DNA of 64,000 nt from Apodospora peruviana (GCA_033439685.1 JAUEDM010000006.1:1240001-1304000), one strand, 5' to 3'; numbered from the stretch's first letter, positions 44,292 through 57,371 are shown. Numbers and translations: made by a program. Notes: generated from the letters alone by a model not told the origin.

Positions 44292-46153
44292 CGCGAGAGA
44301 AGAGAACAGAGAAGCGCTATCTAAATGATAGCTCTTTCTTTGTTGTTTCTCTGGGTTGGGTGAGGAGGCGAAGGGGAGACAGACAGACCGAAAATAGCGA
44401 AGCGGCAAGGGGAAAGGGGATCTTATATTCGACGCTGGTGATGAACTAGGACCCGGCCTTTGGGTCTGTCTGTCAGTTTAGCTCAGCCAGTCTGAGCATA
44501 CTCCTGCAACCCGTCGGTATCATTTCCTTCCCCCAGTGCAGTGTTGTTTGCTGCTGCTGCTGCTGCCTCGGAGTGATGTTGACACTCATTTCACATGATT
44601 CGCCAAGACGGGAGCGCCATCAAAGCCTTTCCCCAAACTGGCCCGCCTTTTCCAGGAGGAGGCTGGTAGCTTGTCCACCGGCCATATGCCAGCTTTCTTT
44701 TTGGGAAGCAGGGGTGGAGTAGATGAAAGTTTATTTCTGATGGGGCTCTCCTGTCTGGTGTAGACTCGACTGAAATTCTGCCCGAAGGTTGTCGGGCTCA
44801 TAGAGGAGAAACCAGTCTGTATTATTAGATATGCATAATTACAAGGAAAACAGCGAAAATGAGCGACCACTCTCGCCTAGCCATCCCCTATCTGTTTAGT
44901 GTAATAAGGCAGGAGGATTTCGAATCTGGCGGGTCCTCAGTAGTACGATCCTCCTTTCTTCTTAATACCGGGAATTGTCAGCTTGGCGTGGCTATTTCCA
45001 GTTTGTCGAAGAGGAGACATTGTAGTCTCTTCCACATTATCAGCTGCTTAGTGTTCATAGCCCACATTCTGAAGCTTAAAATTCAGCAGCTAGCATGATC
45101 GTGACGTATTGTTGTACACGGGCATGACCGACCTCTTGGAACAACGTTCTGTGGTATAGTTCCCGAGTAGCTTGGCTGGCAAATACAACATTCCGCCTCT
45201 CAAAGAGTTGTAGTATCGAGGACGGACTGTTGATGACAGACTACTCGGAAATTGGCACTCTCAATAGCAGGAGAAAAAGAACAAAGAAAAAAAAAAAAAC
45301 CAGAGTGAGCAAGTGAATACGAGAAAGAAACAGAAGGAGTTAGCGGTTCGCCGGTTCCAAAAACTAGTCCAATCAGCGCCCCTGATGATCTCTGCGAGAT
45401 CTCCTGGTGCCTGGTTCCCCTGCCGGTGCCTTGCATTCATGGGTAGCGGTTTCCGCGGATTGATCACTGATGTGTGTTGACGGTGGAAGAAGGGTCGGTC
45501 GATCATATGACATGGAAACTGGGATCATGGGAGACAAAGAAGACCTCGGCCCAGTCTGGGGAATGCGGGGAGAATGGAGTTTCCAATAGATCGGACACGA
45601 CCAAAGGCCAACCAAAACAAACCAGCTTCTTGGCGGACTCTTCTTCAAGATTGGCTTTCTCCACACACAATTTCTTGGCCATGCGGGGAGTCTTGGTGAG
45701 TTCTGGGGTATGATGCAACTACCAAGTATTGAGTGCGATCGACGTCGTGGTCTGGTAGCAGGGTACCATCATGACCAATACGAAGACCGGTACCAACAAG
45801 TAATGATGTGGAGATATATTGTTTTTTGGGGAGCAGTGGCGCTTCAAAGCCAGATGGTGAGCAACGTTGACTGAGCTTGAGTTCCACTGTCTTCTGCAGA
45901 TGTTGACTTTCCAGTTGTGACGAAGGTTTGTTAACGTGAGTATTGGAAGGAAAGAAAGGAGGCGTACTTGGATGAAAGTAGTACTGTGTGTTGGTGTCTG
46001 TTTTCCGAATGTACTCTTATTTAGACGAGATTCCGGATAATACAGAAGCATTTCGAATTCGTGAATTTACTCCACACTGAAGCTTACAACCTGACATATT
46101 GATCCCCAGGATATATTGACGTCCCTCGTAACTGTATAAGTGTTGGTTCCGAT
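44292..46153. other. intergenic, no gene seen
   Basis: 1.9 kb without a supported gene. It holds the CFEM promoter on the left and the 3' flank of the next gene on the right. Confidence 0.5.
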
Positions 46154-47578
46154 CTAACCCGCACTCCCTCCCACCGGGCCAGCCGTGCTGGCGCCAACAA
46201 ACACGACCAAGACGGCCGCATACGCCGCCGTGCTAGCCAGCACGTCCTTGTGCTCCTCAATGAACGAGGCCACGACAACACCAAAAGCCGTTACGAAGAC
46301 CGTGGTGCTTACCAGCGCCGTCCACAGCGTGTTGTGCAGCACCATCAGCCACATGGGGCCCAACAGAAAGACGCCACCGAGCGCCGCCACGGCGATGCGG
46401 CCAACCAAGGCCGAGAACTGGTTTGCCGTGCGTGTGCCACATATCTGCTGCACCCTATCAGTTACGCTGTCCTCCCACTTGCACACAGACTTGACCTTTG
46501 GCAGCCTCTCCGCCGCGTCGTCCGCTGGTGGCAGCTCCAGCAGCTCGTCTGGCAGGTAGCTCATGATGATGTAGTGGTCAATGTAGTACTCGCCCGTAGC
46601 TAGGAACGGGTCGCGCGCCGACTGGCTGCGTTTCTCCATGTAGTCGTAGTCTCGTAGTGCTTGGACTAAGAGGGATATCAAGTTAGTTCTTCCCAGGTTT
46701 GTCTCTCATATAGGTACTCCTATATATAGGTATCGGAGCAACAGTAGGGTAATCATGGGGTCGTTCATGCTGGGGTGTAGCTGGCTCACTGTACTTGTCA
46801 AGAGCCTCCTCCCATCCGTCTACTTCGCGGCCGGTGTACCTCATATCGACGACATCACGTACAAGACGGCACTGAAGCTTCCGAACTCTCATGCGCTGTA
46901 CCTCGGCAAAGTTGATTCGGAACCGTCGTTCGCGGTCGCGATCTGTGATATCGTTGTCGTTGTCGTCCCGTCCCCTTTCGCTATCCCTGTGGAGTTGATC
47001 CAGGTGATGGTCCTCTTTGTCTGTCGGGCCTGCGGCAGCTGTGCTAGCACGGCCTAGTTTTCTGATGTTACGAACCTTAGACGGTGGTTCGAGCTCCATG
47101 ACGAGATTGGTGAGGTGTTGGTCTAGAGCCCAGTCGCCTTGATTATAACGGTCAAGATTCCTGCAGCTGCTGCCGCCCGTCGGTGGAGGGTGAGGCGGTG
47201 GAAGCGCCGTCTGGTCTCTCGTTGAATGCCGCGACAATATGATGCTGGGCGGCGCGGGCGACGCCGCTCGGAGAGGCGGTGCTAAACTTCCGGAATACTC
47301 GGCACTGTGTCTCGTATAGCTCCGTGGGGACACATTGCGCCTGGAAGCGGCGTCAGTCGAGTGACGGTGAATATCATGACCGTCAGCATAATCGTGAGCT
47401 TCGTTGTTATTCAGGTCGTCGATGGCTGGTGAAAGATCAGCGCAACACCAGTTAGCTGCCTAGTGAACTTTGGGGTTCGAATAGTACCAAGGACGCTCAT
47501 ACAGGTACGGAGATGGCGATCCATTGAATGTCGTAGTTCCCGCTCAGTTGATCGTCGTGGTGCCATCTCTGTTGCCAT
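46154..47578 (-). CDS. fungal membrane protein with C-terminal helices, DUF6594-like
   Basis: Three exons on the minus strand (47503..47578, 46790..47425, 46665..46154) give 407 residues from MATEMAPRRS. Splice joins give ..HLRT-SIDDLNNNE.. and ..WEEALDKY-IQALRDYDYMEK.. Residues 1-150 are disordered. A conserved-looking helical part follows: RINFAEVQRMRVRKLQCRLV, then the DYDYMEKRS and DPFLATGEYYIDHYII blocks. The C terminus has two or three membrane helices (VGRIAVAALGGVFLLGPMWL, VSTTVFVTAFGVVVASF, AAVLVVFVGA). The pattern resembles a common group of unstudied fungal membrane proteins often labelled DUF6594; that name is from memory of the pattern and unsure. No function can be given. Confidence 0.75.
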
Positions 47579-48265
47579 GGTGCCTTCTGTAAAAGAACCT
47601 GAGTCTGGATGTGTGTTTCAGGTCCGTGGATTAGAATAGTTAGTGTAGGTGTATTGATATTTCGGCGAGGCTCTCCAGGATAGATACAAAGGACAGCCGG
47701 CCTTATCCTACCGCTTCCATTCAGGTTATGTGCCGTTAAGAGCCCCTACATTTATTGACCAAAAAAAAGCTTGATTCTTATCCGCAGCTCTTCCCCGCTC
47801 GGGAAGGGACTGGGAGCGGCAGGTATGCGCGTAATCTTCTGCGGACGAGTTTCTGACGGCAGAGCTGAACAAGGTGGCCGCCAATCATCACATGAGATGG
47901 CACAGCGTATGGGGGCTGAGTGGTGGTAGACGCATGTTTCTTCATGCAATATAGCGCAAATCCGATAAGCAGGACACCCACGCTCTCATAATTCTCGTTT
48001 CTGTTGTGTCACCAAGGGCCATGGACGGTTTTGCCACTGGGTACCTAGGTGGTTACCAACCCTGTCATGGTTCTCATAAGTATTGCGGCCGTGGATTAAA
48101 CTGAAGTGGGTAGCCCGTTCAGGCTCTTTTCCTCATCATTATCGTCCAACGCCAAAAGCAAACGAATCTTGCTCTTCAACGCGGAGTTACTATCCTAAAC
48201 ATCTCCAGTCTGTTGGCCAACTGAACTACCTCACTTGTCTATCCAGACACCGACCTTACCTAAAC
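47579..48265. other. divergent intergenic region
   Basis: This lies between outward-facing starts. A short frame on the minus strand near 47780-47980 has one membrane-like helix (VLLIGFALYCM) but no other support. A CCTAGG palindrome is at 48040-48052. Confidence 0.45.
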
Positions 48266-48730
48266 ATGCCAGGAAACCGAATCCGCGTCTACGTGCGGTT
48301 CAAGGACCTCAAGCCTGTGGTCGACTTTGTATTCGAGACCGAAGGGCAGCTACAGCAATACCAACGGGTCACCACGGCCCTCGGCGTGAAGCGCATCGTC
48401 AGCGTGGACCCGAGATCTCGGTCGATCCGTGTGGAGGTGCCTCCACGAGCGCGTGAGGTGGAGTCAAGCCGGTCGCTCAACGGCTTCATCCTGCACTTCG
48501 AGCGCGAGAGCGAGGCATCTGCTTGGATTGATCCCATCTGTCGGCCTGTTCCGAACTGTCCCAAGGTCGTTGTCATCCAGCAGTACTGGGACCAAGGCGA
48601 CCTCGGCGAGGTGCTGAGGGCGGCTGACGAGAAATATGCCCGCCGAGCTCCTAATCTCGTTGCCGACCGCCGCCAGCGAGCCCTGACGCCGCCGAAGAAG
48701 TGGTTTCCGTATGGCCGTGGACCAGAATAA
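48266..48730 (+). CDS. small hypothetical protein
   Basis: This frame of 154 codons begins MPGNRIRVYVRFKDLKPVVD. It is open upstream but the first in-frame ATG is here. The base composition shows a strong G/C preference at third positions, like the true genes around it. The protein has alternating beta-like stretches (RIRVYVRF, RIVSVDPRSRSIRVEV, FILHFE, KVVVIQQYW) and a basic C terminus. There is no signal peptide or membrane helix. I do not recognise it. The fold could be a compact alpha/beta domain. Confidence 0.55.
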   Translation: MPGNRIRVYVRFKDLKPVVDFVFETEGQLQQYQRVTTALGVKRIVSVDPRSRSIRVEVPPRAREVESSRSLNGFILHFERESEASAWIDPICRPVPNCPKVVVIQQYWDQGDLGEVLRAADEKYARRAPNLVADRRQRALTPPKKWFPYGRGPE

Positions 48731-50326
48731 GATGGGATTGTGCTCCATGTCAAGTACCTGCATACCTACGCAAATGTTTCATACACGGTTCATCTTATCT
48801 AGCTTCCTGCTTATATGGCTGTCTGCAGGTTAAGCCGGCTATTATTTATGGTATTGGGGGCGATCATATTAGCTTTTATGGGAAGGAAAGCGCTGGTGGT
48901 TACAGGCTCCTATGTACTTGACCAATTGGTAATAATCAATTCTTCTCATCTCTCCCTTATTGCTGCTCGCTCCAAACCTACCAATGCAGTATCTCGTACT
49001 TAATCTCCTGGAAAGTACACGAAGCACAACTTCTTCGACCAATGTAAGACGAACTGCAGTCCAATATATGTAATTCTTTACGAGCTTCTGTCTCTACCAA
49101 TGATCTGCAGCAACCTGAGGCCTCATGACTACCAACCGCATTCGGAGATGGAGAGGCAGCGGGACCCATGCAAGAAAGCTCGTTCGAGTCTTGGACATGG
49201 CACTCCCGTTGTTCTATTCTCGCTGGTATCACTGGTAATTGGATAGCCATCATGTCGATAGGCGAGACAACGGCAACGTATGAGTCCAGCGTCAGTCCAC
49301 AGCATGTTGACCCGGATTTACTCAGGAGATAAAACAAGAGTGTCGTTTATTAAACCGCGAGTTATACTGACAAAGTATCAAATAACATGCTCGATGGCAT
49401 GTCTTCCTATCTTGCTTTTTGAAGAAGTCCAGCAACACGCCAAGCTAAGCTTTTAACACACGCACACTGACATCTTCTACGAACAACTGCATCAACAACC
49501 TCTGCACCATCGCCGCTTCTACGGACGGGGCACAGCTCTGCACCATCGCCGCTCCTATGGACGGGGCACAGCTCTCTGCTATCACCACAACTGTCGTCCG
49601 GTGTAGCGTCTTCGTTTCCATCTTCGGAACCAACGGCCGTGGCGTAATATTTTTAGTGTGTTTCCGACACTAAGACACGGCCTGGAAATCCCATGTTGGC
49701 CGCTAGCGATGGGATCTTGAGACTGGGGTTCGATAACGGGGTTGTGGGTGGCGTGTGATCAACTCAAACTGCGGAGTGTCTGGCAATATGTGTGATGAGC
49801 GTTGAGGTTTGGATGGGGCCAGGCGTTAGATGGAATGGTACTTGTGGAAGTGAGGCGGAAACAAGATATTCCACGGTAAATCAGGTAGTGCTTAAGTACC
49901 TAGGTAGGTAGCCATCGAGTACTTCACATAGGGCCTGGCTCGCGACTTTCTCAGGGCACCAGGTAGCCGTTCTGAAATACTCATTTAGGAAGCAAAATAT
50001 GCCTTGTTGATACGGTCTCAGGCCCTAGCAGCCGTTAAATGCTTGGCATCGACCAGTCTTGTCAGTGGTAAGCCGAGAGGACATCACGTGACCATTTTAT
50101 CTCCACTATATTTGAATTTCAGGCCAGTCGACAGGGCGGTATTTCAGCAGCCTGCCACTGCCGTTTTAGGTGACATTCTCCACTGAAGAACACCCACCAA
50201 ACACCTTTCAGCTCACAAATCAACTCTTCTTGCTGCACTCAAAACACCACGCACTCTTCTTCCATCTCCAACCAACCGCGCACTCATACACCACACGCTC
50301 TTCTCTTTCTCTACAATCCAGCCAAA
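48731..50326. other. intergenic, no gene seen
   Basis: 1.6 kb without a supported gene. Near 49498-49576 about two copies of a roughly 39-base unit (TCTGCACCATCGCCGCT) stand in a row. CCTAGG palindromes lie at 49896-49910. The right end is the pyrimidine-rich Med18 promoter and leader. Confidence 0.5.
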
Positions 50327-51252
50327 ATGCCTCACGAGATTTTTCTCACGGCGATTGTGCCGGACGATTACGCGTTCAACGCTCGCGCCGTGCTCGCGGG
50401 CCACACCGAGATGCGAGAGCAGCACCGCTTCACAAAGGTGCGCTACATGCGCCGCGAGGAATTCGGGGTCAAGGGCCTGCCGACCAATAAGGACCTGCAG
50501 AAGGAGCGCGGTCCCAACGCCGCCTTGTGGCAGGAGCTGCACCAGATCTTCCTCAAGCAGTCGTACATCATCCAGGAGCGTACCGACATCACGGATGAGA
50601 TCAAGAATGCCGGTGCCACGTGAGTTTGTTCCCTTCTCCGCTACAGCCTCCCGTCACCCTCGCTAACCGACAAATCCCAGTGATGCTATCACAGCTGGAA
50701 CACCTGCTGCCAAGGTGCCCCGTCTGCGATTCAACGATCTGCCCGATACCATGAGCAGCCGCCACCCGCAGCACAACACCCAGCGCAAGACGCTCGAGAT
50801 TGCCGATCCAAGACTCGGAAAGATTCTCGCCGACAACAAGTTTACGTACGTCGCCCTGCCTCGCTTTCATTTCAGAATCAATCTTGCTAACTCTCTGATC
50901 AAACAGGTGCAAGACCGAGTCGATCGAGGAAACCTACCACTGGTTCGACGACAAGGGTCTCGAGTACGTGCTGACTCGCGTCTTCCGCGCTCCTGCTCCT
51001 CGGGGCAACAACAACACTGCCATCGAGAAGCCGGCACTCTCAGTCGCCGCTCTCGGAGACCCCGTCGCGCCATTCTGGACGCTCTTTGTCAGCGTGCGGG
51101 TCGAGTCCACGCCCGAGCGCATGCAGCAGGGCCACCAGCTGCTCGAGACCACGCGCCAGTTTCTCACCGGCGTCTTCGACTTCCGCAACTTTGATCGCCG
51201 CGCTCACGATACTCGCAACATGGAACCCCGCCAGCAAGCGGCTTCGGGCTAG
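50327..51252 (+). CDS. med18: Mediator complex subunit 18
   Basis: Three exons, 50327..50619, 50681..50845 and 50907..51252, give 267 residues starting MPHEIFLTAIVPDDYAFN, the usual Med18 opening. Splices join ..NAGAT-DAITAGTPAAK.. and ..ADNKFT-CKTESIEETYH.. The protein matches the Med18 beta-barrel: EYVLTRVFRAPAPRG, PFWTLFVSVRVEST and a closing FLTGVFDFRNFDRRAHDTR. Med18 pairs with Med20 in the Mediator head, which links activators to RNA polymerase II. After the TAG at 51250 the same frame remains open for 145 codons, a feature annotated separately. Confidence 0.92.
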
Positions 51253-51874
51253 GTGCCTGAGCCGGCAAACGAGAATGTTTCTGTGATTTGCACAAACGAT
51301 GAGGACGAGGACGTGGAGGATCAGAATGGCCAGCAGTCAGCCACTGCTGATGTTGATGCCGTGGAGGAGAAGCATGGTAAAGGTGTTGACGTTCCTGCTG
51401 TCGATTCCGTGGAGAAGAAGCATGGTAAAAATGTTGACGTTTGCGAGCAGCCCACAGCTGCTGTGGCCGATGATGGGCATGTTAATCGTGACGAGCCGAC
51501 AAGCGTCGCTGTTCATGATGGACAACAACACGATGACGATGATGATGATGATGACCGCTCCTCGGCCATGGACACGGCCAGTTCTTCCGAGACCGCAAGC
51601 GATGATGGTGAGCAAGAGCACGAATCAAGTGATGTCGTGTCTCCTCAGGGAGTTGATGTGGAGAAGTTGTCGTTAACCAAGGATGCTTGAATGTTTTGCA
51701 GCAGTAATCTATGACGGAGACAGCGACGATGTCGATAACAGCGAGGGAAGCCCGCCTGTCTACAACGTGGACGCTCTTTGGGACTGGGTGGGGGCAAGGA
51801 TTGCAGACGCAGGTCTGGGTCTGTATGACTTGCAATCTCTGGACTGGGATGGCGAGTTTGAGTCGCTGTTTTGA
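51253..51874 (+). other. in-frame acidic coding tail after the med18 stop codon
   Basis: Directly after the med18 TAG the same frame continues without an ATG. It reads VPEPANENVSVICTNDEDED and then repeated EKHGK units, with a run of Asp later. An intron with donor GTGAGC (51608) and acceptor TTTTGCAG (51701, with a CAGCAG tandem choice) joins ..SETASDD to AVIYDGDSDDVDN. The chain ends in DWDGEFESLF at 51872, giving about 175 residues. Composition stays strongly acidic across the splice, which supports real coding use. It could be a tail added by stop readthrough, the relic of a longer Med18, or a separate short gene starting at an internal ATG near 51567. Confidence 0.5.
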
Positions 51875-54358
51875 TCAAGAGTAGGTGCCTATGGCGTTGG
51901 TTTGTTATTATCAGATGGATGGCATGGAGTTCAGATTTTGAAGCCCTCACGGGAGCTAAGTAGATGTCTTTTGTAAGCTGGACGAATTGAATGCTGATAC
52001 TTAGCACGAGGTTTGGTGTTTGACATGTCTCCCTGACGAAACTATGATACACCGTTCGTTCTATGAGATGGAATTGCACTGTAATACTAGTATGTTTATA
52101 GCCATGCCAGAAACGTTCACCACGCATTGTTCGGCGGTGCCACAAAAACGGTTCCAGAGTCATTCCCTCTTTGGCTGCTGCTGGCGTTGGTATGTCGGTC
52201 CATGGTGCGATAACGGTGCTCAGCTTCGATTTTGCTTTGATGCTCTCATGCGATGATGATTTACCAGTACGATAGGTACGTAGGTATGGAAGGTGGCACT
52301 AGGAGTATGTTCACTTTGCTCCGCTGTTAGACAACCTTAATTTTCCCATGTTAAGTTTTCACGGGGGTACTTCTTTGCCAACAGACATATATTTTGAAAG
52401 TTGGCAGGAATTGGAAAGAGCTTGGAAGATTTTTTGAGGGGAAAAGTCGCAAGCCACAGCTGTTGAAAATCCACTTAAAGGGCATGGTCCATCCCTCGAT
52501 TATGGAATGCTCCTCCCGTTACGGATATGCGCCAACGCTACAGGTTTACTTAGAGATGGGACGAATCTCGATGCGGTGATCGAACTTATCATTAATGGAA
52601 ACAATAAGTAGTTGTTAAGGCAGTTCTCGAAACATCCATGGAATGAATCTGGACTGCCTTGGCGGTCCTTTCGTTTGCATGGAAGATACCTCGGCTCTCT
52701 TGTTCAATAATGAGCCCACCCTGTACTCCTGTAGGGCTGCGGGGGTGGCTGGCTCCTTTGCTGCAGCAACAAACCAACTTGGCAAAGCTTTATAGCAAAA
52801 GGCGGACAAACTTTGAGTTTTGCTGACGTTTCATTGGGAGAAATGGCTTGTTGTGCCTGCGCCATGCTGCTGTTGATCGGGCCGTTATTCCACGTTACCA
52901 TCAATCACCGGTGGTGTGGTGTGGTGTGGTTCGACTTTGCTCCCTGGACTGGAGAAACTCAAACTCAGCTAAAGTGTCGTTTGTTTGATAAGATTCCAAC
53001 CATTTTCCAGTGAGAACAGGTTTATCTGCTGATACCTCTCATATCACTCTGTATCTTTTGCACACTGCGCAACTTATACGCGTTGACTCTCGCTAATGTA
53101 CTCCTTATCTTCAGACAGAGTCTATGGTCGGGCCCGGGAAAGGGGATCATGTGGGGGAGGGTATGCCCACATTCCGACTGCGCAGTGACGGTTCCGAGAT
53201 GTTCGATACTTTGGCTCAATTCAGATATCCTGCCGGACCGGTCAAGGAGAGACACGGCACCAGTCTGTCGGGATATCAGGCACGCCTGGGTTGCACCAGA
53301 GCTAGATTCAGGGCTGGTGCGGTTGCACAACCCGAGTATTCTGCAGGTGTCAGGCACATAACACCACTCCTTACAAACAAAAGTCTTTTGAGGACTGGTA
53401 TCATATGCCGCCGCCTCTGAATCCCGAAAGCTGGAGTGTGTCGTCGTTGTTGTAGTTGTCTGTGCCCCAGTGGAGGATCATGCATCAGGCAATCCTGGCC
53501 GCCGATCCTCTACGCATTAACTTGTACCACCGCCCGGAACGGTCCCTACGTGCTGATAAAGGAGCACAGCAGGAGAGTAAAATTCCCACGACTCAGGGCA
53601 CAGTATCTGGTAAACTCAATGTGATATGTCGAGTCTATCTGCAGAAATTGGGGTTAGACAAAGAAAGAAGATCTGCATGTCCGGAAGCTCTGTGCGTCGC
53701 GCAAAAATTCAACATCCTTCGGGACTCCCTTCCTCTCGTGACAGGGCTGTCGAAATTTGTCATTGATAACGGCGGTGGTAGGGCGTTCGGGTTCCAGTAC
53801 ACCGGACCCCGAGGTGGCTTTTGACATTTTAGCTTCTTTGGTAGGCTACAGATGACAAGAGTACATTAGCGTTAACTTACATAAAAATATAAAACCGGTG
53901 TCAAGCCATCGAATCCGATTTGGTCATTTTGCATGAGTCCCAGGGCCCCTGGTGATGCTTGCTCTGATCACGCTTTAATACGAATACGTACTAGGCTAAC
54001 GGTGTCTGCACATCAAGTGCCCTTTCCCACTTTCTGTCAAGTCTCGGTTCGTTTTTCTCGGCTTTCTGACACACTTCCCCCACCCACTCATTCCCCATGG
54101 TTCCATTCACGGGTTCCCAATCAGTTCTCTGCCCTACGACCCCGTCCCGGTACTTGACACACTTTGACATATTTACCGGCCAGGATGCCCTAGCGCGTCT
54201 TTAATGTCCACTTTCCGCTTTGCCGCCACCCAGGTCCGGTCCCAAAACCGCAATTTCAGACGTCGTCGCAACAAAAAGGCTTGGACTTTCTATCTACTAC
54301 TACAGTACAGTAACTATCTGCATGTCAAGTCTACTAGGGCGCAGCATCGACAAACACC
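51875..54358. other. long intergenic stretch, no gene seen
   Basis: 2.5 kb without a gene I can support. Open frames are short. The right end is the promoter of the Zn2Cys6 gene. Confidence 0.5.
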
Positions 54359-56552
54359 ATGGTGTATCTGGGGAGGCCGTCGCTTGGTTGTCGGACCTGC
54401 AGGTCGCGGCGGATCAAGGTAGGCTCGAATCAAATGATCCCCAAGGGCCCAAAGACAGACAGACTCTGACATCCAAACCAGTGTGACGAGGGCAAGCCAA
54501 CATGCAAGCGGTGCGCAAAGTCAAAGAGAGAATGCGGCGGCTACCGTCCCGAGTTCGAGATTATGCATCGCGACCTGACCACCTCTACGGTCCGCCGCAT
54601 GCGAAAAGCCAGCACTACCGGGTTGCAAGAAACACAACAACACCAAGATGATATCTACGACCCAGAGTCGTCGTCATCATCGATATCTCCCACCAACACC
54701 ACACCGCAACAGCACCAGCACCAGCACCAGCACCAGCAACTCATCGTCTTCGTCCATGAACAACCACAACTCCTAAACCCCGACCACCACGACTACCGCC
54801 CTTCCCCATCATCGTCATCATCATTGTCACTGCCCTCCCCCGGCTCCCCCATGGCAGACGCCATGCTAGCAGTCCCCCTCGCCCAACGCGCAGCTTGCCA
54901 CTTCGCGTCCAACGTCATCCTCCTCCCGCACAGCGGCGGCCTTCACGGCTACATGGACTACCTACTACCACTAGTCGACTCCGCGCCGCCCGGCAGCTGC
55001 CTCCGCTACGCCTTCAACGCCTGCGCCTTTGCCCTGCTCGGCAATCGTGAGACATCTGGCGGCCTCGACCTCGCCAAGCTCTCACTCAAAGAACACACCC
55101 TCGCGCTGGCGCGCACCCACGCGGCCCTTGGCGACCCGTCCACCGCCACACTGGACTCGACTCTCGCCACCGTTTTGCTGCTCTCGCTATTCGAGTCCAT
55201 CACGGCCGCGAAAGAGACAAGACTCCTGGCGTGGCGCACCCACCTCGAAGGCGCCATCAACATCGTCCGCTCGCGCGGGCGGGAACAATTGCGTCAAACA
55301 AGAATGGGATCCCTCTTATTCAACGCCGTGCGCCAGCAGCTCATCGCCCGTACGCTATCGGCCGGCATCGCGCCCCCCTTTGGGGTCGAGTGGTGGATGA
55401 TGGATGACGAGTCCGAAAGCGAGGACGCGGGCGCCTGTCCTCTGTCGGTAGCAGCGCAGCGCCTCGCTTTACGGACAGCCGAGTTACGGGCTGAGGTGTC
55501 GCGGCTCATGCAGGACAATCTCGCCAACACATCTACATCCAGCGAGAAAGAAGATTACTCGAGGGAACTGATGTACGACATGTTGCACCGCGTACAGAGC
55601 GCCGACGGCGAGATCGCCTCGTTTCTGCACACCATCCTGCCTGCGTACCGGCCGCAGACTTTGTGCTGGGCAGACTGGGATGACGATAACATTCCGGTGT
55701 CTGAGAGACCGTTCTACCCCGGACGCGTGGACGTCTACCCGGATTTCATTACGGCAGGCGCGTGGAACACGGCCCGCGTGGCGCGGCTCATCCTCGCGTC
55801 GATCAACATCCGACTGATCGCTTGGCTTACGTCCCGGTCGTCCCGTCATCTTGTTGAGGGACAGTTTGGGACGACGACGGACTATAGACAGACGGCCGAG
55901 TACGCGACCGCTCGCCGGATCTGCGAGGGCACCATCATGGAGATATTGGCCTCGGTGCCGTATCAGCTCGGCTGGAGGAGGACATCATCCCCGAAGCAGG
56001 GGCGGCAGAGGAGCGATACCGGTGAGACGACGACCTATTACGGGTTCGCGTGTGGTGTTGATAGAACCACTGAAGATGACAACGGAAAGACCACGGGAAG
56101 AAATAAGCCGAAAGCGCTGCCGGCTCTGATGTTGATCTGGCCGCTTGTGTCGATAAAGACGCATGATATGTGCACCGAGCAGCAGAGGCAGTGGATCACG
56201 GGCCGACTTAGGTATATTGAGGAGAGGGCTGGGTTGCGGTATGCGGGCATGATGAATGAGGTATGTATGTCTCTCTCAGCTTCGTTTGATCATGCACATG
56301 ATGAGTGGTATTGGTTGAAACCAGCTTTGATGAGCGGAGGACTAACCCTGAACGTGTCAACAACAGATCTATTTCCGGTACCCATCCATGTTGATCAGAC
56401 AGGACGGACTGATGCAGTCCCCTGATCCGATGAACCGACAAAACCAACTGTATCCAGACGATACTACCAGTAATAATCAAGACCATGGCCAGAAGAGGCC
56501 TTCTGTTGGTTCACTACCCGATCAGAAACCGGAGTCGGTATCTCCTGGATGA
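54359..56552 (+). CDS. Zn2Cys6 fungal transcription factor
   Basis: Three exons, 54359..54418, 54482..56260 and 56367..56552, give 674 residues. The first exon is only 20 codons and holds the first half of the zinc cluster. The splice completes GCRTCRSRRIK-CDEGKPTCKRCAKSKREC (Cys 11, 14, 21, 28, 31, 38), the standard six-cysteine binuclear cluster. A Ser/Gln/His-rich linker follows, then a helical fungal transcription factor region from about residue 120 (LAQRAACHFASNVILLPHSG). The end (MMNE-IYFRYPSMLIRQDG) is typical of this subgroup. Such factors bind DNA in the nucleus and often control sugar or secondary metabolism genes. It is convergent with a GH43 gene; a regulatory link is only a guess. 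Confidence 0.93.
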
Positions 56553-57371
56553 AAGGAAAGGAATACACCTTACTTAGGGGGCACCCAACTCGGTCTTGAA
56601 CGCAATGCACAACAATCTTGTTCACTGGGTAATTCTAGCCAGTCACAGCCACTTCATCGAGCAAACGTTACGGCTTCAAGCACGGCGGAAAAATGTTTTT
56701 TTTTTTTTGAAAGTCAGGCATCTCACCTGCCTGTGTTGACGAGTCACCCCAAGTCACCAAAGATCCAAAAGAGGGCAGCAATCACCGGGCTTTTAGCATA
56801 TCCCCCCAGAGTTTGATGGAGACTGGTAATTCAGGTACTTGGTACATAAATCGTCCATCGAGAGTAGAAAGGGGCTCTGGGCAGCAATGGGCACTCGATA
56901 GCAGCCGACCGTTCTCTAAACGAAACGAAGGGGCTCATGTCGTTCAGTCGTGTTCGCGATTGACAAGACCTGAAATTAGACAGCAGGTCCGAGGGCAGTT
57001 CGCCTTCCTTCGCCAATGAAAAAAGGGAGCCAAATTGTCAAGCTTACAAGAAGTGTACGACTGTATGTATTCTAGTGGTTGTTTCAGAGGAATCAGAGCA
57101 TCTGGTAGACACAGGTTTATTTTAAAGATGCGGGGGCGTGAATCGTCATGCAAAGGTGCAATCTGAACATGGCCCAAAATGGTCATCAGAAGACGACAAA
57201 GTCAGATAGGTAGGTACCCTACGGTGTGACTCGACGATGATTGGAACATCCTGGTCCACGGGGCACATGAGGCAGACAGTGAACCATACAGGTCAACAAT
57301 CATCATCTTTCTGTAAAGAGCTTATACTCTAATAAAGCTATAATAATACAGATTCTAAAATGAGAATAATG
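56553..57371. other. 3' intergenic gap between convergent genes
   Basis: No gene is supported. A T12-like run lies near 56697 and several possible polyadenylation signals lie near 57330. Confidence 0.5.

Noticed and set aside
47752..47981. Small minus-strand frames with one hydrophobic helix
   Set aside because: There is no convincing start, domain or splice partner.
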